A stretch of 62,000 nt of DNA from Glandiceps talaboti (taxonomy: Eukaryota; Hemichordata; Enteropneusta; Spengelidae): contig NC_135562.1 of NCBI RefSeq assembly GCF_964340395.1, positions 14,378,796-14,440,795 of the forward strand, written 5' to 3'. The notes beneath the pieces are model-generated. The model was not told the origin of the DNA and made no database searches. It saw only the letters and a program-made list of their open reading frames with translations. A program made the position numbers and the translations under genes. How positions within the stretch are numbered: position 1 is the first letter of the stretch; every line of letters begins with the position of its first letter. Positions 1 through 12,340 of this stretch are shown here, one piece after another.

Positions 1-9
1 AGCAGCATG

Positions 10-170
10 AACATCAACCAATTAGCCAGAAAACCAAACCAACAGCTGGCAAGCCAATCAACTAAACAACCAGCCTACCAATCAAGGAAGCTAGCAGCCA
101 TCCGTCCAAGCAGTTGGTCAGCCAACCAACTAACCACTGTCAAACCAACCAACTATATAGCGTTGCCATA
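10..170. repeat. AACC/AGCC-rich low-complexity stretch
   Basis: Irregular repetition of AACCAACC and AGCCAACC-like words. The open frame across it is Asn/Gln/Pro/Ser-rich and has no recognisable domain, so I treat it as simple sequence. Confidence 0.6.
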
Positions 171-1009
171 TGGAAATAGGGAGTTAGCAAACATGTATTC
201 ATAGTATTGACTTTTTAGTGCTGATTTAATTAGGAGAAATATATATTAATAGTTATTGACTATTGTATTGTATTTATATGCCTGTCTGATAGCTCCAATG
301 GGGCAATGCTGGATAACGACGTTTCTAGGCAATCGCATGAATTTATGCTATATAAAATCATGAAAAGACTATGTAGAGGTCAAAGTTAATGCTGAAGCCT
401 TCATTTCCCGGAGTGGTGATCCCATTTAAAATAGAATAGAAGCTTCAAATTTCATATAATTTGGTATTTATATTGATGATAACACAGGGTTAATGTACGG
501 GCGCATGCTCAGTTGCTATGAACAGCTCACATGGATGTCCTGTTTGTATAACGTTTTGGTGTTTATACATATATTTTTATCGCCATTTTCTTTTTCACTT
601 ATTCTCTGATACCTGTGATCATTACCAAGTGTAATACATGTTGCCAGGATAAATTGTAAACCCCCTTTTGTATGCTATTATTTTTTCTTCCGTAAGGAAG
701 AGATGTATTTAGTGGGTGGAAGTCTGTGTGTGTGTGTGTGTGTCTGTGTCATCGATTTCTCCATAACGGCTTCCTCAATTCAAACGACGTAAAGATCCCG
801 TGAATATTAATGAGCAATTTACCACGTAATTAATGGTTTTCGGTAATTAGGCTATATCTCAAGAAAACACACTTCAAATTCATTATAACTTGGTACATGT
901 ATTTGTGATATCAAGGCGCACCTGCCCTAAGTTATTGACATATTTCCGGTAGGCCACTAAATAGGAAAAAATAGTTTCTTGTCAGGAAATGTTAATCAAT
1001 CTACTTATC

Positions 1010-1252
1010 ATTGCAGTTACTGTTCTTTTTATTTAGTACTTTACATCATGTGTGTATGTGGGGCAGATGTCATAGGCTAGTTCATGATTAGTTTTGCAGT
1101 TGTCTTCACTGGTGGAAATTAATGTAGGGAGAGTTACTTTTGTGTTTTCCCTTTCATCTGCAGACTGAATTGGCTGGACAACATGAAAATAATTAACGCG
1201 GGAAGGGGTACTTAAGTGATGGGTGCTAACCAGAAACAATTTTTTTTGGCCT
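1010..1252. mobile_element. Partial copy of a TIR element (24.3/47.4 kb family)
   Basis: The segment shares a GGGCAGATGTCAT-type block, a GTTGTCTTCACTG block and an ACCAGAAACAAT...TTTTTTGGCC terminus with copies at 24.34-24.70 kb and 47.37-47.74 kb. The left end is missing, so it is truncated. The GGCC terminus matches the ends of the large element at 30735-37265. A Harbinger-like assignment is inference. The bases from 200 to 1010 hold only a short (TG)n near 725-743. Confidence 0.6.
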
Positions 1253-1312
1253 TTAATACTCTTTCTATGGCGAGTGCTATGCTACAACGTTCTATAAAGC
1301 TTCAGATTACAT

Positions 1313-1335
1313 GTTGTTGTTGTTGTTGTTGTTGG
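1313..1335. repeat. (TTG)n microsatellite
   Basis: About seven perfect TTG units. From here to about 2390 I see no gene or repeat that I can support. Confidence 0.85.
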
Positions 1336-2389
1336 CCAGGAGATCACTAACAGCAATGGGCAAATAGCAATCAATGAGAAAAAAAAACTTATTGCATATG
1401 TTCAGTTGTATTCCAACAATTGTCTGTAGGAACGACAGTCTCAAAACTTTGCCAATACGGAAGGCATTCAGTTTAAATCTGGCACACCATAAACTATCAA
1501 GAATGAGATATGAGGACTTCTATTGTACAAACACACTGCATTGTTGTGAGAAAAATTAGATTTCACATCTTCCCTGGAATATGTTACATCAAGTATCCAT
1601 CATTGAGGGACTGTATACTGTGAGTAAAAATTTTTAGCAGATCATAATATGGCATTTCCTTGGTATTACAATTTATTTTAAATTTTTTAAATTTATTTTC
1701 AAGGCTATCACTATCATGCTGTCGGCAATATACTGGACAATATAGCCAATAGTAAGTGAATTGGATTAATAATTTAGTTCTAAAACAGCTGTAGTACAGA
1801 AAACTTTTATTAAAAAAATTAAATTTCTATTTAAAATCAATGACGTTTATCATATTTCTTTATTCAAAACCTTTTCAAAAACATTTTCGTTAAAAATGAG
1901 CAGTTCAATCAAGGGAGGTTTTTTAAGTTAGTACCATGATTAAACTAAACTTGAAGAGTACAAACTGGTCAATATGTGTACATGTATGGAAAGCCGTAGC
2001 TACCTCAAGTCTAGAGAAAACAATTTATTGACTATATACGATGCGAACTTATCATTATATGATGAGAGTACATCATTATGTGTGACAATTAGTGACACGG
2101 GTTTACAATTGTATTAACTCCATATATAATATTGTACTTGATAATTAGCTGAATGGTGATAGTTCCCTCAATCTAAGAGATATCCTAGAACGTTTGGTCA
2201 CTAAACTATGAATATTTTGTATGTCCATGGACAGACAATCATACTTCTCATAGGCTTCCTGTCTAAAGAGCTCCATATATGTGAAGCAATGGATTCAAGG
2301 ACTTGAGTACAAATAGTCGTATGTTTATGATTGAAATAAAGCAAATATAAAGTTTGTTTCCGATAACATGACTTCAGAAAATAGTGTAG

Positions 2390-2390
2390 G

Positions 2391-2477
<87 letters not shown>

Positions 2478-2481
2478 ATGC
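2390..2481. repeat. (AAAT)n microsatellite
   Basis: More than twenty near-perfect AAAT units, immediately followed by the CATA array. Open frames over it on both strands are artefacts of the repeat. Confidence 0.97.
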
Positions 2482-2494
2482 ATTTATTGTTCGA

Positions 2495-2538
2495 ACGTGC
2501 ATGCATGCATACATACATACATACATACATACATACAT

Positions 2539-2575
<37 letters not shown>

Positions 2576-2786
2576 TACATAAATACATACATACATACAT
2601 ACATACATACATACATACATACATACATACATACATACATGCATGCACGCACGCGCACATACATACATACATACATACATACATACATACATACATACAT
2701 ACATACATACATACATACATACTTACATACATGCACGCACGCGCATATACATACATACATACATACATACATACATACATACATAC

Positions 2787-2817
<31 letters not shown>

Positions 2818-3006
2818 CATACATACATACATTCATGCACGCACGCGCACATGCATACATACATACATACATACATACATACATACATACATACATACAT
2901 ACATACATGCATACATGCATGCATGCATGCATGCATACATACATATACATACATACATACATACATACATACATACATACATACATACATACATACATAC
3001 ATACAT
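2495..3006. repeat. (CATA)n array with periodic CpG-rich interruptions
   Basis: Some 500 bp of CATA units. The word ATGCACGCACGCGCA recurs near 2640, 2731 and 2835, roughly every 90-105 bp, so the array has a higher-order period. It also contains a short (CA)n near 2555-2574 and an ATGC run near 2908-2936. From 3007 to 4560 I see no gene; short open frames there look like chance. Confidence 0.95.
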
Positions 3007-4560
3007 CAGAAAATTTTGATTTTGGATATTGATTTATTTACAATTCGAACAATACGTTTCTGTACTTCATTTAAGGGAATATTTACCATTTCTTACAAAT
3101 TTGGAGTAAATTTTGATAACATAATCAATATATTTATTATTTCCTCGTATCTATTTACAGAAAAAAGGTTACATTTTACTAAACTCTACAGCAAAGTAAT
3201 ACCTGGGAAAGTTGTCTTTTATTAAAGAAATTGTCACAAGTTCGCAGAGAAAACACCAGTTGAATAATTGGGATATGATATAAAGATGCTAATGAAGTCA
3301 GTAAATTAAATTCTCGAATTCTAAATACATTATCACAAACAATGCCATTCGTTAAGTCTGCATAAGCGATCATGTTTGGAATTCCTGCTATTTATAATTA
3401 TAGTAAATGTACTGTTATCAACACATTTAATGGAAGAATGGGCCAATAATAACTCAAATAGTATTATGCAAAGTATCAATGTAAAATTCAAGAGTCCTTT
3501 TACCAGGTAAGCGTTCACATTATATTGTATGTATGTACATGTACACTTGACAACTCCCACCCCTTACTTCCTGCTCCCGGAAAAGAGATGATTAGTCATA
3601 TACTAGACTTTCTAACTGAATTTTTGACATGGCCTCCTGCCAAGTGACATCACCAGGGCTACAAATAGTACGTACACGACTATGTGGTAAACCTAACGAA
3701 AAGGACGTATGTGTACGGTTGCTGAAACTTCTGTACGTAGCACTCATACCTATAAAAGAGTGTAAAATATATTTAATGTCATTCAATAGGACATATAATT
3801 ACAAAGGAACCAATCTTCATTGCAAAAAATAAAATGTATTGCATGTGTTCACATTCAGTAATTTCCTTTTAAAGTATGTGGGTATGAGTACACGTCATAT
3901 TACCCCACACACTGTTACCTAGCTAGAATTTCCCTCAGCTTTCAGCATTAGAATTAGTTCCTACGTAACGGCCCTTGGGTAATCAACATCTACTTGTGAC
4001 CTTGTAGCCAGGCAATAGGTGGTTGTTCAGCTATTGACTTTGATCATGCCATATGCTTTGGACCAATGACCGATCGTTACCTAAATTACCATTCTGAAAT
4101 AATCACAATGTTTTTTTTCTTTCCATTTTGCCAATGGTACTGTAAGTATAGTATTATAGTTCCGGTGTGAATTCTTTTTGACTGCCCAAAATAGATGTGA
4201 TTTGTTATGAACCTGTATTGCTTTGCCTTATTCATGCACCAGTGGACATCATATTAAATATGCTGTTATGTCGCAATTATTTCCAGAGGCGTAAATCCCC
4301 GGTGCCTATACATTGACAGGAATGAAACAATCTTGTCATTCTAACATACTTATGACAACATTATTCACCACCAATACGACATTATCTTGCCATTTTCATA
4401 CCTACCCTGGTTTGTTATTTCACAGTTGGAGTTATGAACAGATGATGACTTGGTTATTGATTTGGTACCTGAAATCGAAAGAGGAGAGATGTGAATATTA
4501 TAATATTATTACTAAGGTTGAAGAATCGTCTGTCTTTTGGGGAAACAAATACATCCATAT

Positions 4561-4563
4561 GGC

Positions 4564-4621
<58 letters not shown>

Positions 4622-4854
4622 TTGCACCAGTGCAAAACTATTACGCTCTACCACTGCGGTATAGAGCACTGTTTTAGCAGATTGATACTCACCAAGTTAT
4701 ATATATATATATATATATACATACATGTCGTCTGAAGATCGCATTCAAGCGTGAAACTGTGAGTAACGGCTCTGTACCATAACTTGTGTATTTTGTGTAA
4801 ATACAGCTCTACTTCTCAGTATTGAGCGCTTTTCCTTCAATTTATGACTTTCCT

Positions 4855-4891
<37 letters not shown>
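4561..4891 (+). mobile_element. Penelope-like element terminal fragment flanked by (TA)n
   Basis: Two (TA)n runs (about 4568-4617 and 4858-4891) bracket a conserved terminal block. It holds the inverse of the AACTCGGTGAGTATCAATCT word seen at 29.9, 30.2 and 32.5 kb, then a hammerhead-like core, then an AGTATTGAGCGCTTT-like tail that recurs near 30.1 kb. The same blocks surround Penelope endonuclease coding sequence at 32.5-33.6 kb, which is the basis for the family call. No coding remains here. Confidence 0.65.
4727..4770 (+). ncRNA. Hammerhead ribozyme motif (Penelope-associated)
   Basis: CTGAAGA (4732-4738) is followed by a TCGC/GCGT stem-loop (4739-4752), GAA, a short ACT/AGT stem (56-58 with 62-64) and a candidate cleavage position near 4765. 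Stem I pairs GTCGT (4727-4731) with ACGGC (4766-4770), including one G-U pair. The core order CTGANGA-stem II-GAAA-stem III-stem I is that of a hammerhead, a motif known from Penelope-like element termini. U-U at the base of stem II is atypical. Activity is not shown. Confidence 0.6.
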
Positions 4892-4897
<6 letters not shown>

Positions 4898-5249
4898 TGA
4901 GTTTATTTATTTAAAATGACAATGCTTTCTATGTAGCTAAAATGTAGTCCTTACATGTACAGGCTAGTTTAGTGACCATATCATCTTTCCAACGCGTACA
5001 TCTAAAATGTGTCCTTGCTCCAGGTTTTCGAAGTTCTGGATGGTATTGGACGAAGGCAGAGTTGTGCGATAAAGCTGGAAATAATGTAATAATTAATAGA
5101 AGTGGTGGAACGAATTTTCATTAATATCATTGTATAATCTTTCACTTATCAATCAGAAGAGCTAAATGTTAGAGTTAATTATCTCTGACCAATATTACGC
5201 TAAAGGGATAGAAAGAAAAAAAAATTCTCATGTACATGCAGACAATTAA

Positions 5250-5330
5250 CGAGAAACTATCATGGTGAAACATATATTATTGTATGATCGATCTGAGTAC
5301 ATGATCATGGCGTGCGTATATTATATATGT
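5250..5330. repeat. Dispersed repeat shared with 29.79-29.87 kb
   Basis: The words ACTATCATGGTGAAACATAT, TTATTGTATGATCGATCTGA and GTACATGATCATGGCGTGC occur here and again at 29790-29868, where they abut the Penelope terminal block. The junction suggests either part of that element's flank or a co-mobilised repeat. Confidence 0.7.
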
Positions 5331-5690
5331 GCATATAGGCTTTTGTAATTTATGTATAATCGGTCATGAGTAAGATATATTTATTTTATACCTAACTATT
5401 AAACTACATGTATTTACCTTTAGACAGACTACTTCACTTTAATTAAATCTGGATTTTAGTTTGTTACAAAACACGCAGTCACTGATAATTAGGAAAATGG
5501 TAATAAACTTTACATTAGTTTGTAAATCTATGATAGTAGTGATTAATACCTGCTGGTGATAATATATGTGTAGGTAGTCTATCGCCTTTCGGTGTTGGTG
5601 TTTCAGCTGAAAGAAACAACACAATTGCAATATATAAGCTATACTCGAGTCGACAGGAATATGCCCTTAACTCAAAGAAAGTGCAACCAC

Positions 5691-6124
5691 TGCATCAGTT
5701 GTCTAGAAATGTTACTGATCAGAACATCATTTTATCAGTAGCAGACAATTAACACCTGCTCACTATCACAGTCTATCAAACTGACATACTGTCACATATG
5801 ATACATTGATACAAAAACAATAGCAGGTGCCTCAGATGTACGATTAATGCCATGCTGTTATTTGTTTATGTCTGTGAAAGTTAGTCATACTGGATATGGC
5901 AAATATGACTAACGTTTACAGACATAGACAAACTGATCAGGCGTGAACTTACACCAGAGATATCCAATGTTGTTTTGTATCAGTGTGTGTCTGTTTTCTA
6001 TTTGATAGCGTGATAGTGTTATAACGAGACCGAGACGACTTTTCGGCAACTTCAAAGTCAGTTTTACTTGTCTATTATGATAAAACGACGGTCTGATCAG
6101 AAGTATTTCTAGACAACTGATGCA
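5691..6124. mobile_element. Foldback (hairpin) element
   Basis: TGCATCAGTTGTCTAGAAAT at 5691 is the reverse complement of the sequence ending at 6124. The centre (about 5860-5935) is also palindromic, pairing TTTATGTCTGTGAAAGTTAG with its near-complement after a 14-bp loop. No coding. Consistent with a non-autonomous DNA element; the superfamily is unknown. Confidence 0.65.
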
Positions 6125-6378
6125 AGGGTAGTAATTTATATATAAAATCTGTAATCACCGATTAATCGCAGTTTTGTTTTTAGAAACTCCAGTTAGTAGT
6201 AGGTCTTCCAACGGAATGGATGAGAAGGTTTGTGCAAATCTGAATGGTATTGGCAAAGGCAAAGTTTGTGGGATATTGTTGAAAACACGTAGTAACGATT
6301 AAAAGGGATTGATAGAACATTAATAAATATCACTGCATAATCGCGTACTTCTTAAATTAGCAGTGTTAAATCTTGGTT

Positions 6379-6690
6379 CAATGCTTTGGGTATTTGAATG
6401 GCTATAACAGTTCCTATTTTATGTATTTTTCTGTCTTTAATTTAACTACATTTATTTGATATACAATATCTACAATTTTCGCAAATGGAACCTACCTATG
6501 TGTGATTTCATTCCGGACTTTTTTACTTAATAGAAGGAAATGAGGAAGAGAAAATAAACAAATGAGAGTCAGCATACGGTGGAAATATCGCAAATATACT
6601 CATAAAAGTGACATATAACACGGAACTAGAGTGACTATAGCGTTTCATTTAGGTGGCAATATATGTGTTTTCTATGTCTGAAATAAAGAA
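6379..6690. repeat. Direct repeat, copy 1 (partner at 7700-8015)
   Basis: About 300 bp match 7700-8015 throughout. Shared words include TTTGGGTATTTGAATGG, CTACATTTATTTGAT, ATGAAATGAGGAAGAGAAAA-like and CTAGAGTGACTATAG. The 1.3-kb spacing continues the array to its left. Confidence 0.8.
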
Positions 6691-7699
6691 GGTATCACGG
6701 AGTAGTCACTAATACCTGCTGGTGATATTGTACACATGTTGACTGACATTATTCGGCCGATAGCGTACGTTTGTTGCCGAAGGGACTAGCCAGTCACACG
6801 AAAACAGTCTCGTCAAAGGGAAACAGAAAAAATAGGTCATCTTAAGAAATTGATGAGAATTTGAATTACTCTTTAACCTTTTAAGTTGATTGATAAAAGC
6901 TAATAAACCAATAAATATATGTATAATATAAAAGAATAATGTATGTGTCCTTTTAATCTAATTATAAATTCAAAGATCATGTGATTGACACTTGGCTTGT
7001 TTTTATATAACTCATAAAAATGAATTGTTATGGTAACGGTATAGATCAATGAACTTAGTGATTATTGTTTCACTATCTATACTAGACTTTTCAACTTTTA
7101 AATGCTTATTTGCTCTCTAATGAATATAAACAGATTGTTTTGAAGTCAAGCTAAAGAAACGAATGCGAATTCTTCCTAATTAATCTAAGCTAACTTACCT
7201 TGCCGATATCCATGTTGAATTAGTACTGAAATTAAAAATAAAATTGATAGCAAATATAATTTTGAATGTTTCACTGCGTAAAGTATTAACAAGTATTTGC
7301 TGCAATTTTATCAAAATATGTTTAAACTATAACAAAAGTTATAACACCAAGACTCCTAGCATACCCGTTGTGAGAAAGCAGTCTAGTAGGTTATCTACAA
7401 TATCTATCCTTGTTCTCTGTGTAGTTAATCCTGAAACGTCAGCTGTTTACAGGTTATTTGGGCTAGGAGTAATTTTATCTTTAAGTTTTTCGCGTATTAT
7501 GTATTCTGTAAACAAGTAAAGTCCTGTGTTTGTACTTTCATTGACTACAGCGCCTATCTTTATTCGAGTATTTAATTATTGAATTATGTCTATTTTTTTC
7601 TATTGCTACCTTTATGCAATATCAGTATGCCTAATTCTAATACGATCAGTTGTCTTTTCATTTCTTTACAGGTATGATTTGTTGTTTGGGCAATTAGTT

Positions 7700-8015
7700 C
7701 AATGATTTGGGTATTTGAATGGTTAATAACAGTTCCTGTTTTTTGGTATTATGTTGGCTTCAATTTATGATAACTACATTTATTTGATAGACAATATCTA
7801 CAATTTGTACAAAGGGAACCTACCTGTGCGTGATATCACTCCGGACTCTTTTACTTTAATACAATGAAATGAGGAAGAGAAAACAAAACAAAATGAGAGT
7901 CGGGATACGGTGTAAATATCGGAAATATAAAAGTGACATTCACGAAGAAATTGCTACCAAACTAGAGTGACTATAGAGTTTCATTTAGGTGGCAAGATAT
8001 TTGTTTTCTATGTCT
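7700..8015. repeat. Direct repeat, copy 2 (partner at 6379-6690)
   Basis: Same block as 6379-6690, with small indels and substitutions. The 1-kb stretch between the two copies shows no supported gene. Confidence 0.8.
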
Positions 8016-8106
8016 GACGCAATGTTTTTTTTCTAACAAATTATATCAAACAAAATACGGACACTGATAATGCAAAAATATTACTCTGGAGCCTTCAGTT
8101 TACTAA

Positions 8107-8400
8107 GAAAGACACAAACTAAAATTGTTGTTGCAACATGCTGATACAACAGTGATAGGCTATTGAATGGGTGTTTGTGTAATTATAGTCTTAGTATGGA
8201 GTTCAAGTTTCATAAATTTGCAGTGTAGTGTTTTGGGACTTTCAATGTTAACACTATCACAGGGTGATTGGAATTGTACAACAGAGTAACCACCCGCTAT
8301 CGCCAACTTGTGTAATCTACCACATTGAAGAACAATGGGTTTAGTCAGCATCTCCTTTAGTACACAAGCCTCGATTACAATGTCGTATGTAAAATAATAC
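8107..8400. mobile_element. Fragment of a MITE related to 50131-50650
   Basis: The segment GACACAAACTAAAATTGTTG through the block around TTTTGGGACTTTCAATGTTA corresponds, in reverse complement, to the right half of the foldback element at 50.1-50.65 kb. Only part is present and the other terminus is not evident. Confidence 0.55.
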
Positions 8401-8727
8401 ATTTTATCTCAAGATGAACAAAAATCAAGATCACTATCGGATGAAACAATGAATATTCAAACACGTGCACAAAGCTGTTTATTTGTTTTCTCAGTAAGGT
8501 AAAATGTAACATTTCATATGCGTGTTCGTTATCAGTGCCTATATTTTGTTTGTGTAAGATGTAACAAAAACGTTTATATGTACAAAGGAACATTGTGCCG
8601 CTAATTCAGAAACTCAACAGTCACTCTAGTTTGAGTTAATCAGTGTAAAGTGCTACTTGATACAGAATAAATCCCAGTGATATTAAATCAACCAAATCTA
8701 TGTGACATATAAAATGAAACATTGACA

Positions 8728-8975
<248 letters not shown>

Positions 8976-9232
8976 CAGATGATAATAATAAGGTTTGTAT
9001 ATTACTTTCTGTAAATTCAATTCTTCGACGCTCGCTGTTTGGTCGTAACTTCTTACTCAATGGATTGTTGACAATATTAGGAAGGCGAAGGTATACGTAA
9101 TCAACCTAATAACGGCAACAAAATTTGATATTTTAGCAATTGCAAGGGTGTAGCAAGGACATGTAACATGACGCAGTTACAGTTTAACCTTTCCAGTGAT
9201 AATGAGGCTTTACGCATATGTATTGATACTTT

Positions 9233-9320
<88 letters not shown>
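9233..9320. repeat. (CAGA)n microsatellite, second array
   Basis: Perfect CAGA run of about 22 units, 260 bp downstream of the first array. Confidence 0.97.
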
Positions 9321-9535
9321 TAGTCATAGAAAGGTAACGAGGATAATTTACGGCAGAGGGTGAGAAGAAAATATATCGGTCATTTTCAATATGCCCCAGC
9401 ATCCTAATCATCTCAACCTCCCCGGAACACAAACTTCTTCCTCCTCTCTACCCCGCCTGCCATGTGACAGTTCAAACAGACCTCTGGAGATGTGTGATTA
9501 GCAGCACTCTCTACCCCAACCCCACCTGAAACACA

Positions 9536-9572
9536 CGTACACACGCACACGCACACGCACACGCACACACAC

Positions 9573-9644
<72 letters not shown>
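9536..9644. repeat. (CA)n microsatellite
   Basis: CA dinucleotides with interspersed CG and TA at the left end. From 9645 to 10235 I see nothing else that I can support. Confidence 0.95.
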
Positions 9645-9646
<2 letters not shown>

Positions 9647-10239
9647 GATATGTGATAGGACCGCCTGCTGACAATGCCTTAGCTACATTAGAGGGTACCA
9701 AATATAATATTTAATCAACCAGGATTTGTGACCTTTATAATTTGGCATTTTTGTTTGAGGTAGTTCTTAGCTTTTTTTTCTTACGACTGAAGTTGTCACA
9801 TTACACATTGCTCGCAATCAGTACCAATTTGCCATCATATGTCTTATTTTGACATTGTTATTCTTGCCAATCCACTGGAGATTGCAATTTGCACACTGTT
9901 GGCGTCGTACCACAAACTTGGAATATTTGTTTTTAAACGCTCGTACTCACCGACGTAACTGTATAAATGCAGACCTAGGGGAGTAAAAAAAACAGTACCT
10001 GCCGCTAGTACGCTTAAAAGCTTGGTGATACTTAAAATGGTGTGCAGAATATTTCAAACAAGTTTAAAGTTGTAACAGTTTGTTAAATATAAAGTGCTTA
10101 TAATAAACCTGACAGTGTTTCGATGTTGTCTCCTCACTAAAAGATATGTACACAAGTTAAAAGTTGCTTACTTGGTGACTTCTTTGTGATGCCATTTTCA
10201 ATTTGTTGTACACGTATTTCTCAACTGTATATGTTTGCT

Positions 10240-10325
10240 AGAACTCGTTGCTGATAGCTGATAAGCCTCGAACTCGTTGCTGATAGCAGATAAGCCTGGA
10301 ACTCGTTGCTAACAGCCGATAATTA
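10240..10325. repeat. 31-bp tandem repeat, about 2.7 copies
   Basis: GAACTCGTTGCTGATAGC is repeated three times with the spacer AGATAAGCCTG or similar. Confidence 0.85.
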
Positions 10326-10599
10326 CCCTCGTGAATTTGATCTGGAAAGGACTCAGACGCGTATTGCACGAGAACGGCTTTCAATTATCGACGTCCGTGA
10401 AATTTTGAATGTCCGAAAACATAAATCGTTCTAAAATGTCATGTAAACGATCCGGGATCCTCTCGATCGAATTTTAGTTTCACGAACTGAAAATGTAATC
10501 TCGATGACAGAATTAAAACTTTAACGGTTTTTCTTTGTGTAGAGTTCACACGGTTTAACGTCTCATATATCTATCAAAGTATGTCAGTAAAAAAATATC

Positions 10600-10737
10600 G
10601 ACTCTATCAACAATTGATCATGGGACAAAGTCAGTAAATCACTGTACAGCGTTAAAAGCTCAAAAAAATGGGTCTATTTGTTACACTATGCACAGCGATT
10701 TATTGACTTTGTCTCGTTATCAATTGTTGATAGAGTC
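10600..10737. mobile_element. Short TIR element (MITE-like), 138 bp
   Basis: GACTCTATCAACAATTGAT at 10600 is answered by ATCAATTGTTGATAGAGTC ending at 10737. The complementarity continues inward through a GACAAAGTCA-type block. No clear target-site duplication is visible. Confidence 0.7.
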
Positions 10738-11019
10738 AAACACGCGAGTTGTTAACGATCAATGCCTCTTAAAGTTACATTCATATGACATGATGTAATT
10801 GTTTACAGCTTTGTGTCCAAAGTTTATCATATCCGTACGTACTAGCATATTGCCATGTTGAGGGCGCTATTTGACATATGTTTGACATGCTCGTGCATGG
10901 TATAAGAACTAGTTTATGCTACATTATCCTGTGTGTGAGATTTCTCTGATGATGGGATTATCATAGACTTTTGTTTTTTTTTATAATGCTGGTCAGTAGG
11001 TAAGATCTACGTAACCTCA

Positions 11020-12340
11020 GCTCTTCGGTCATTCTCTGAACTGGAACAAATCGCAGAGCTCCATCATTAATAGAAATGTAGAAATGCTAAGTAACCCAAA
11101 AAAACATGACTTTCTTGGGTGAGTTGTGAGCCATAGTCCTACCGTAGGCATTTGTTCGGGGGCATTTGTCCGGGGGGCATTTGTCCGGGGGCGTTTGTCC
11201 GGGGGCGTTTGTCCGGGGGGGGGGGGGCGTTTGTCCTGTTACCCATTAATCAATCGTATCGGTCTGACAACTGCTGAACAGTTTCTTTTTGTCTTTTCAT
11301 TTTCATATTGATGGAGAAATGACTCTTATTCCAAGGACAGTGCATCTTATAAAATAAACTCGATAGTTTGCCAATGGTATTTAAATGTTAGGGAGACAGA
11401 TGACAGATTTTTGTTGGATAGTGAAATCTAAATTCTATAGTTTTGCCTAAGACCCTTGGCCTATTCCTTCACCCTATATTGGCTAAGTATTGATTTTTGG
11501 AGATTTTTTTCAAATATGCGACTTTCATAATTGTGTTATCAAACTGATGCAACTAAAATACCTTTTTTTTAAAAAGGAAAACACATTTCTTGGAGTGGAA
11601 AAAATGTACTAAATGGACATAAAATAATACATAACACTGTACTGACATATTGAAAGTAGGATGAAAATTAATTTTATAATTAGTTCACCCCTCAACCTTC
11701 CCCCTCCCCCAAACTAAGGGACTTACGTTTCCTCTTTATTGTACATCAATCTTTTGAGAAAAGGTTATCTAGATGTCACACAACGATCTGCTTTAATTCA
11801 AATTATGTTAATTTTTATTCATTAAATATTTGTTAATTATTTTTCCATTTCATCTTGTTTACAGGTCGTTGTTGCAGAGAGCTGTTAAGAAATCTCGTGC
11901 CTTCATTAGAAACATTTTTCCTAAAGGCACAAACAATTGAAATATTTAAAGTATTTAAAACAATGATAGAAATCTAAATGTATTTTGTGAACTGCAAGAT
12001 ATTAAAGACTTTGTTAATATTGAGGAGATGTCTTGGTGTTTTTATTGTATTGTGGATTTTAGTTTTGATTCTTAGTTCTGACAACAGATGTCTTGATAAT
12101 ATGAATGAAATCTTTTATTTGGCAAAAAAAATGTTAGGATCGATATTTTACAGATTTATCTGTTTATGGCGTCCTTTCATTCCGTTGGTGGCGCTATAGT
12201 AAAAGTGATAATTGTGTAACTCTTCAAAGGTGATATTGGGCTTTGGTGGCGCTGTTCACATTCTAAACAGTTGCTGCTACCAGTTGCATCCACAAATTTA
12301 AATGAATAGATTCTAACAATGATATTTTTTTGAAGAGGTG
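11020..12340 (+). pseudogene. 3' remnant of unknown SWxxW-family gene (copy 0)
   Basis: Only the end of a third family member remains. The stretch from about 11020 matches intron 6 of the complete copy downstream (ACTGGAACAAATCG word). The last coding exon is intact at 11865-11940: acceptor TTGTTTACAG, frame SLLQRAVKKSRAFIRNIF then PKGTNN and stop. A 3'UTR like that of the copies at 16.4 and 41.8 kb follows. Exons 1-6 are absent upstream; 10.9 kb and leftward is unrelated. I therefore call it a truncated pseudogene. Intron 6 has acquired a G-rich tandem repeat at 11148-11236. If an upstream gene were spliced to this exon it could still be used, but nothing shows that. Confidence 0.75.
11148..11236 (+). 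repeat. G-rich GGGGGCRTTTGTCC tandem repeat
   Basis: Six or so units of about 15 bp, with G-runs of four to twelve. It sits inside the intron of the truncated gene copy and is absent at the homologous places near 15.6 and 41.0 kb, so it was acquired after duplication. Four or more G-runs could form a G-quadruplex (inference). Confidence 0.85.

Larger units (their letters stand above)
5040..6790. repeat. Degenerate direct repeats (about 1.2 kb spacing)
   Basis: A block at about 5040-5160 (TGGTATTGGACGAAGGCAGAG) reappears diverged at about 6240-6350 (TGGTATTGGCAAAGGCAAAG). A second block at about 5540-5600 (TTAATACCTGCTGGTGAT) reappears at about 6705-6790 (CTAATACCTGCTGGTGAT). The order is kept, so an ancient tandem duplication of a unit of roughly 1.2 kb is likely. 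I cannot identify a gene in the unit. Confidence 0.5.

Noticed and set aside
2201-3225. Long open frames over the TAAA/CATA arrays on both strands
   Set aside because: They are created by the simple repeats; composition is Met-Tyr-Val-Cys or His-Thr-Tyr-Ile only.
3629-3832. 67-aa frame and its antisense partner
   Set aside because: No similarity, no splice or coding signal; length is within chance.
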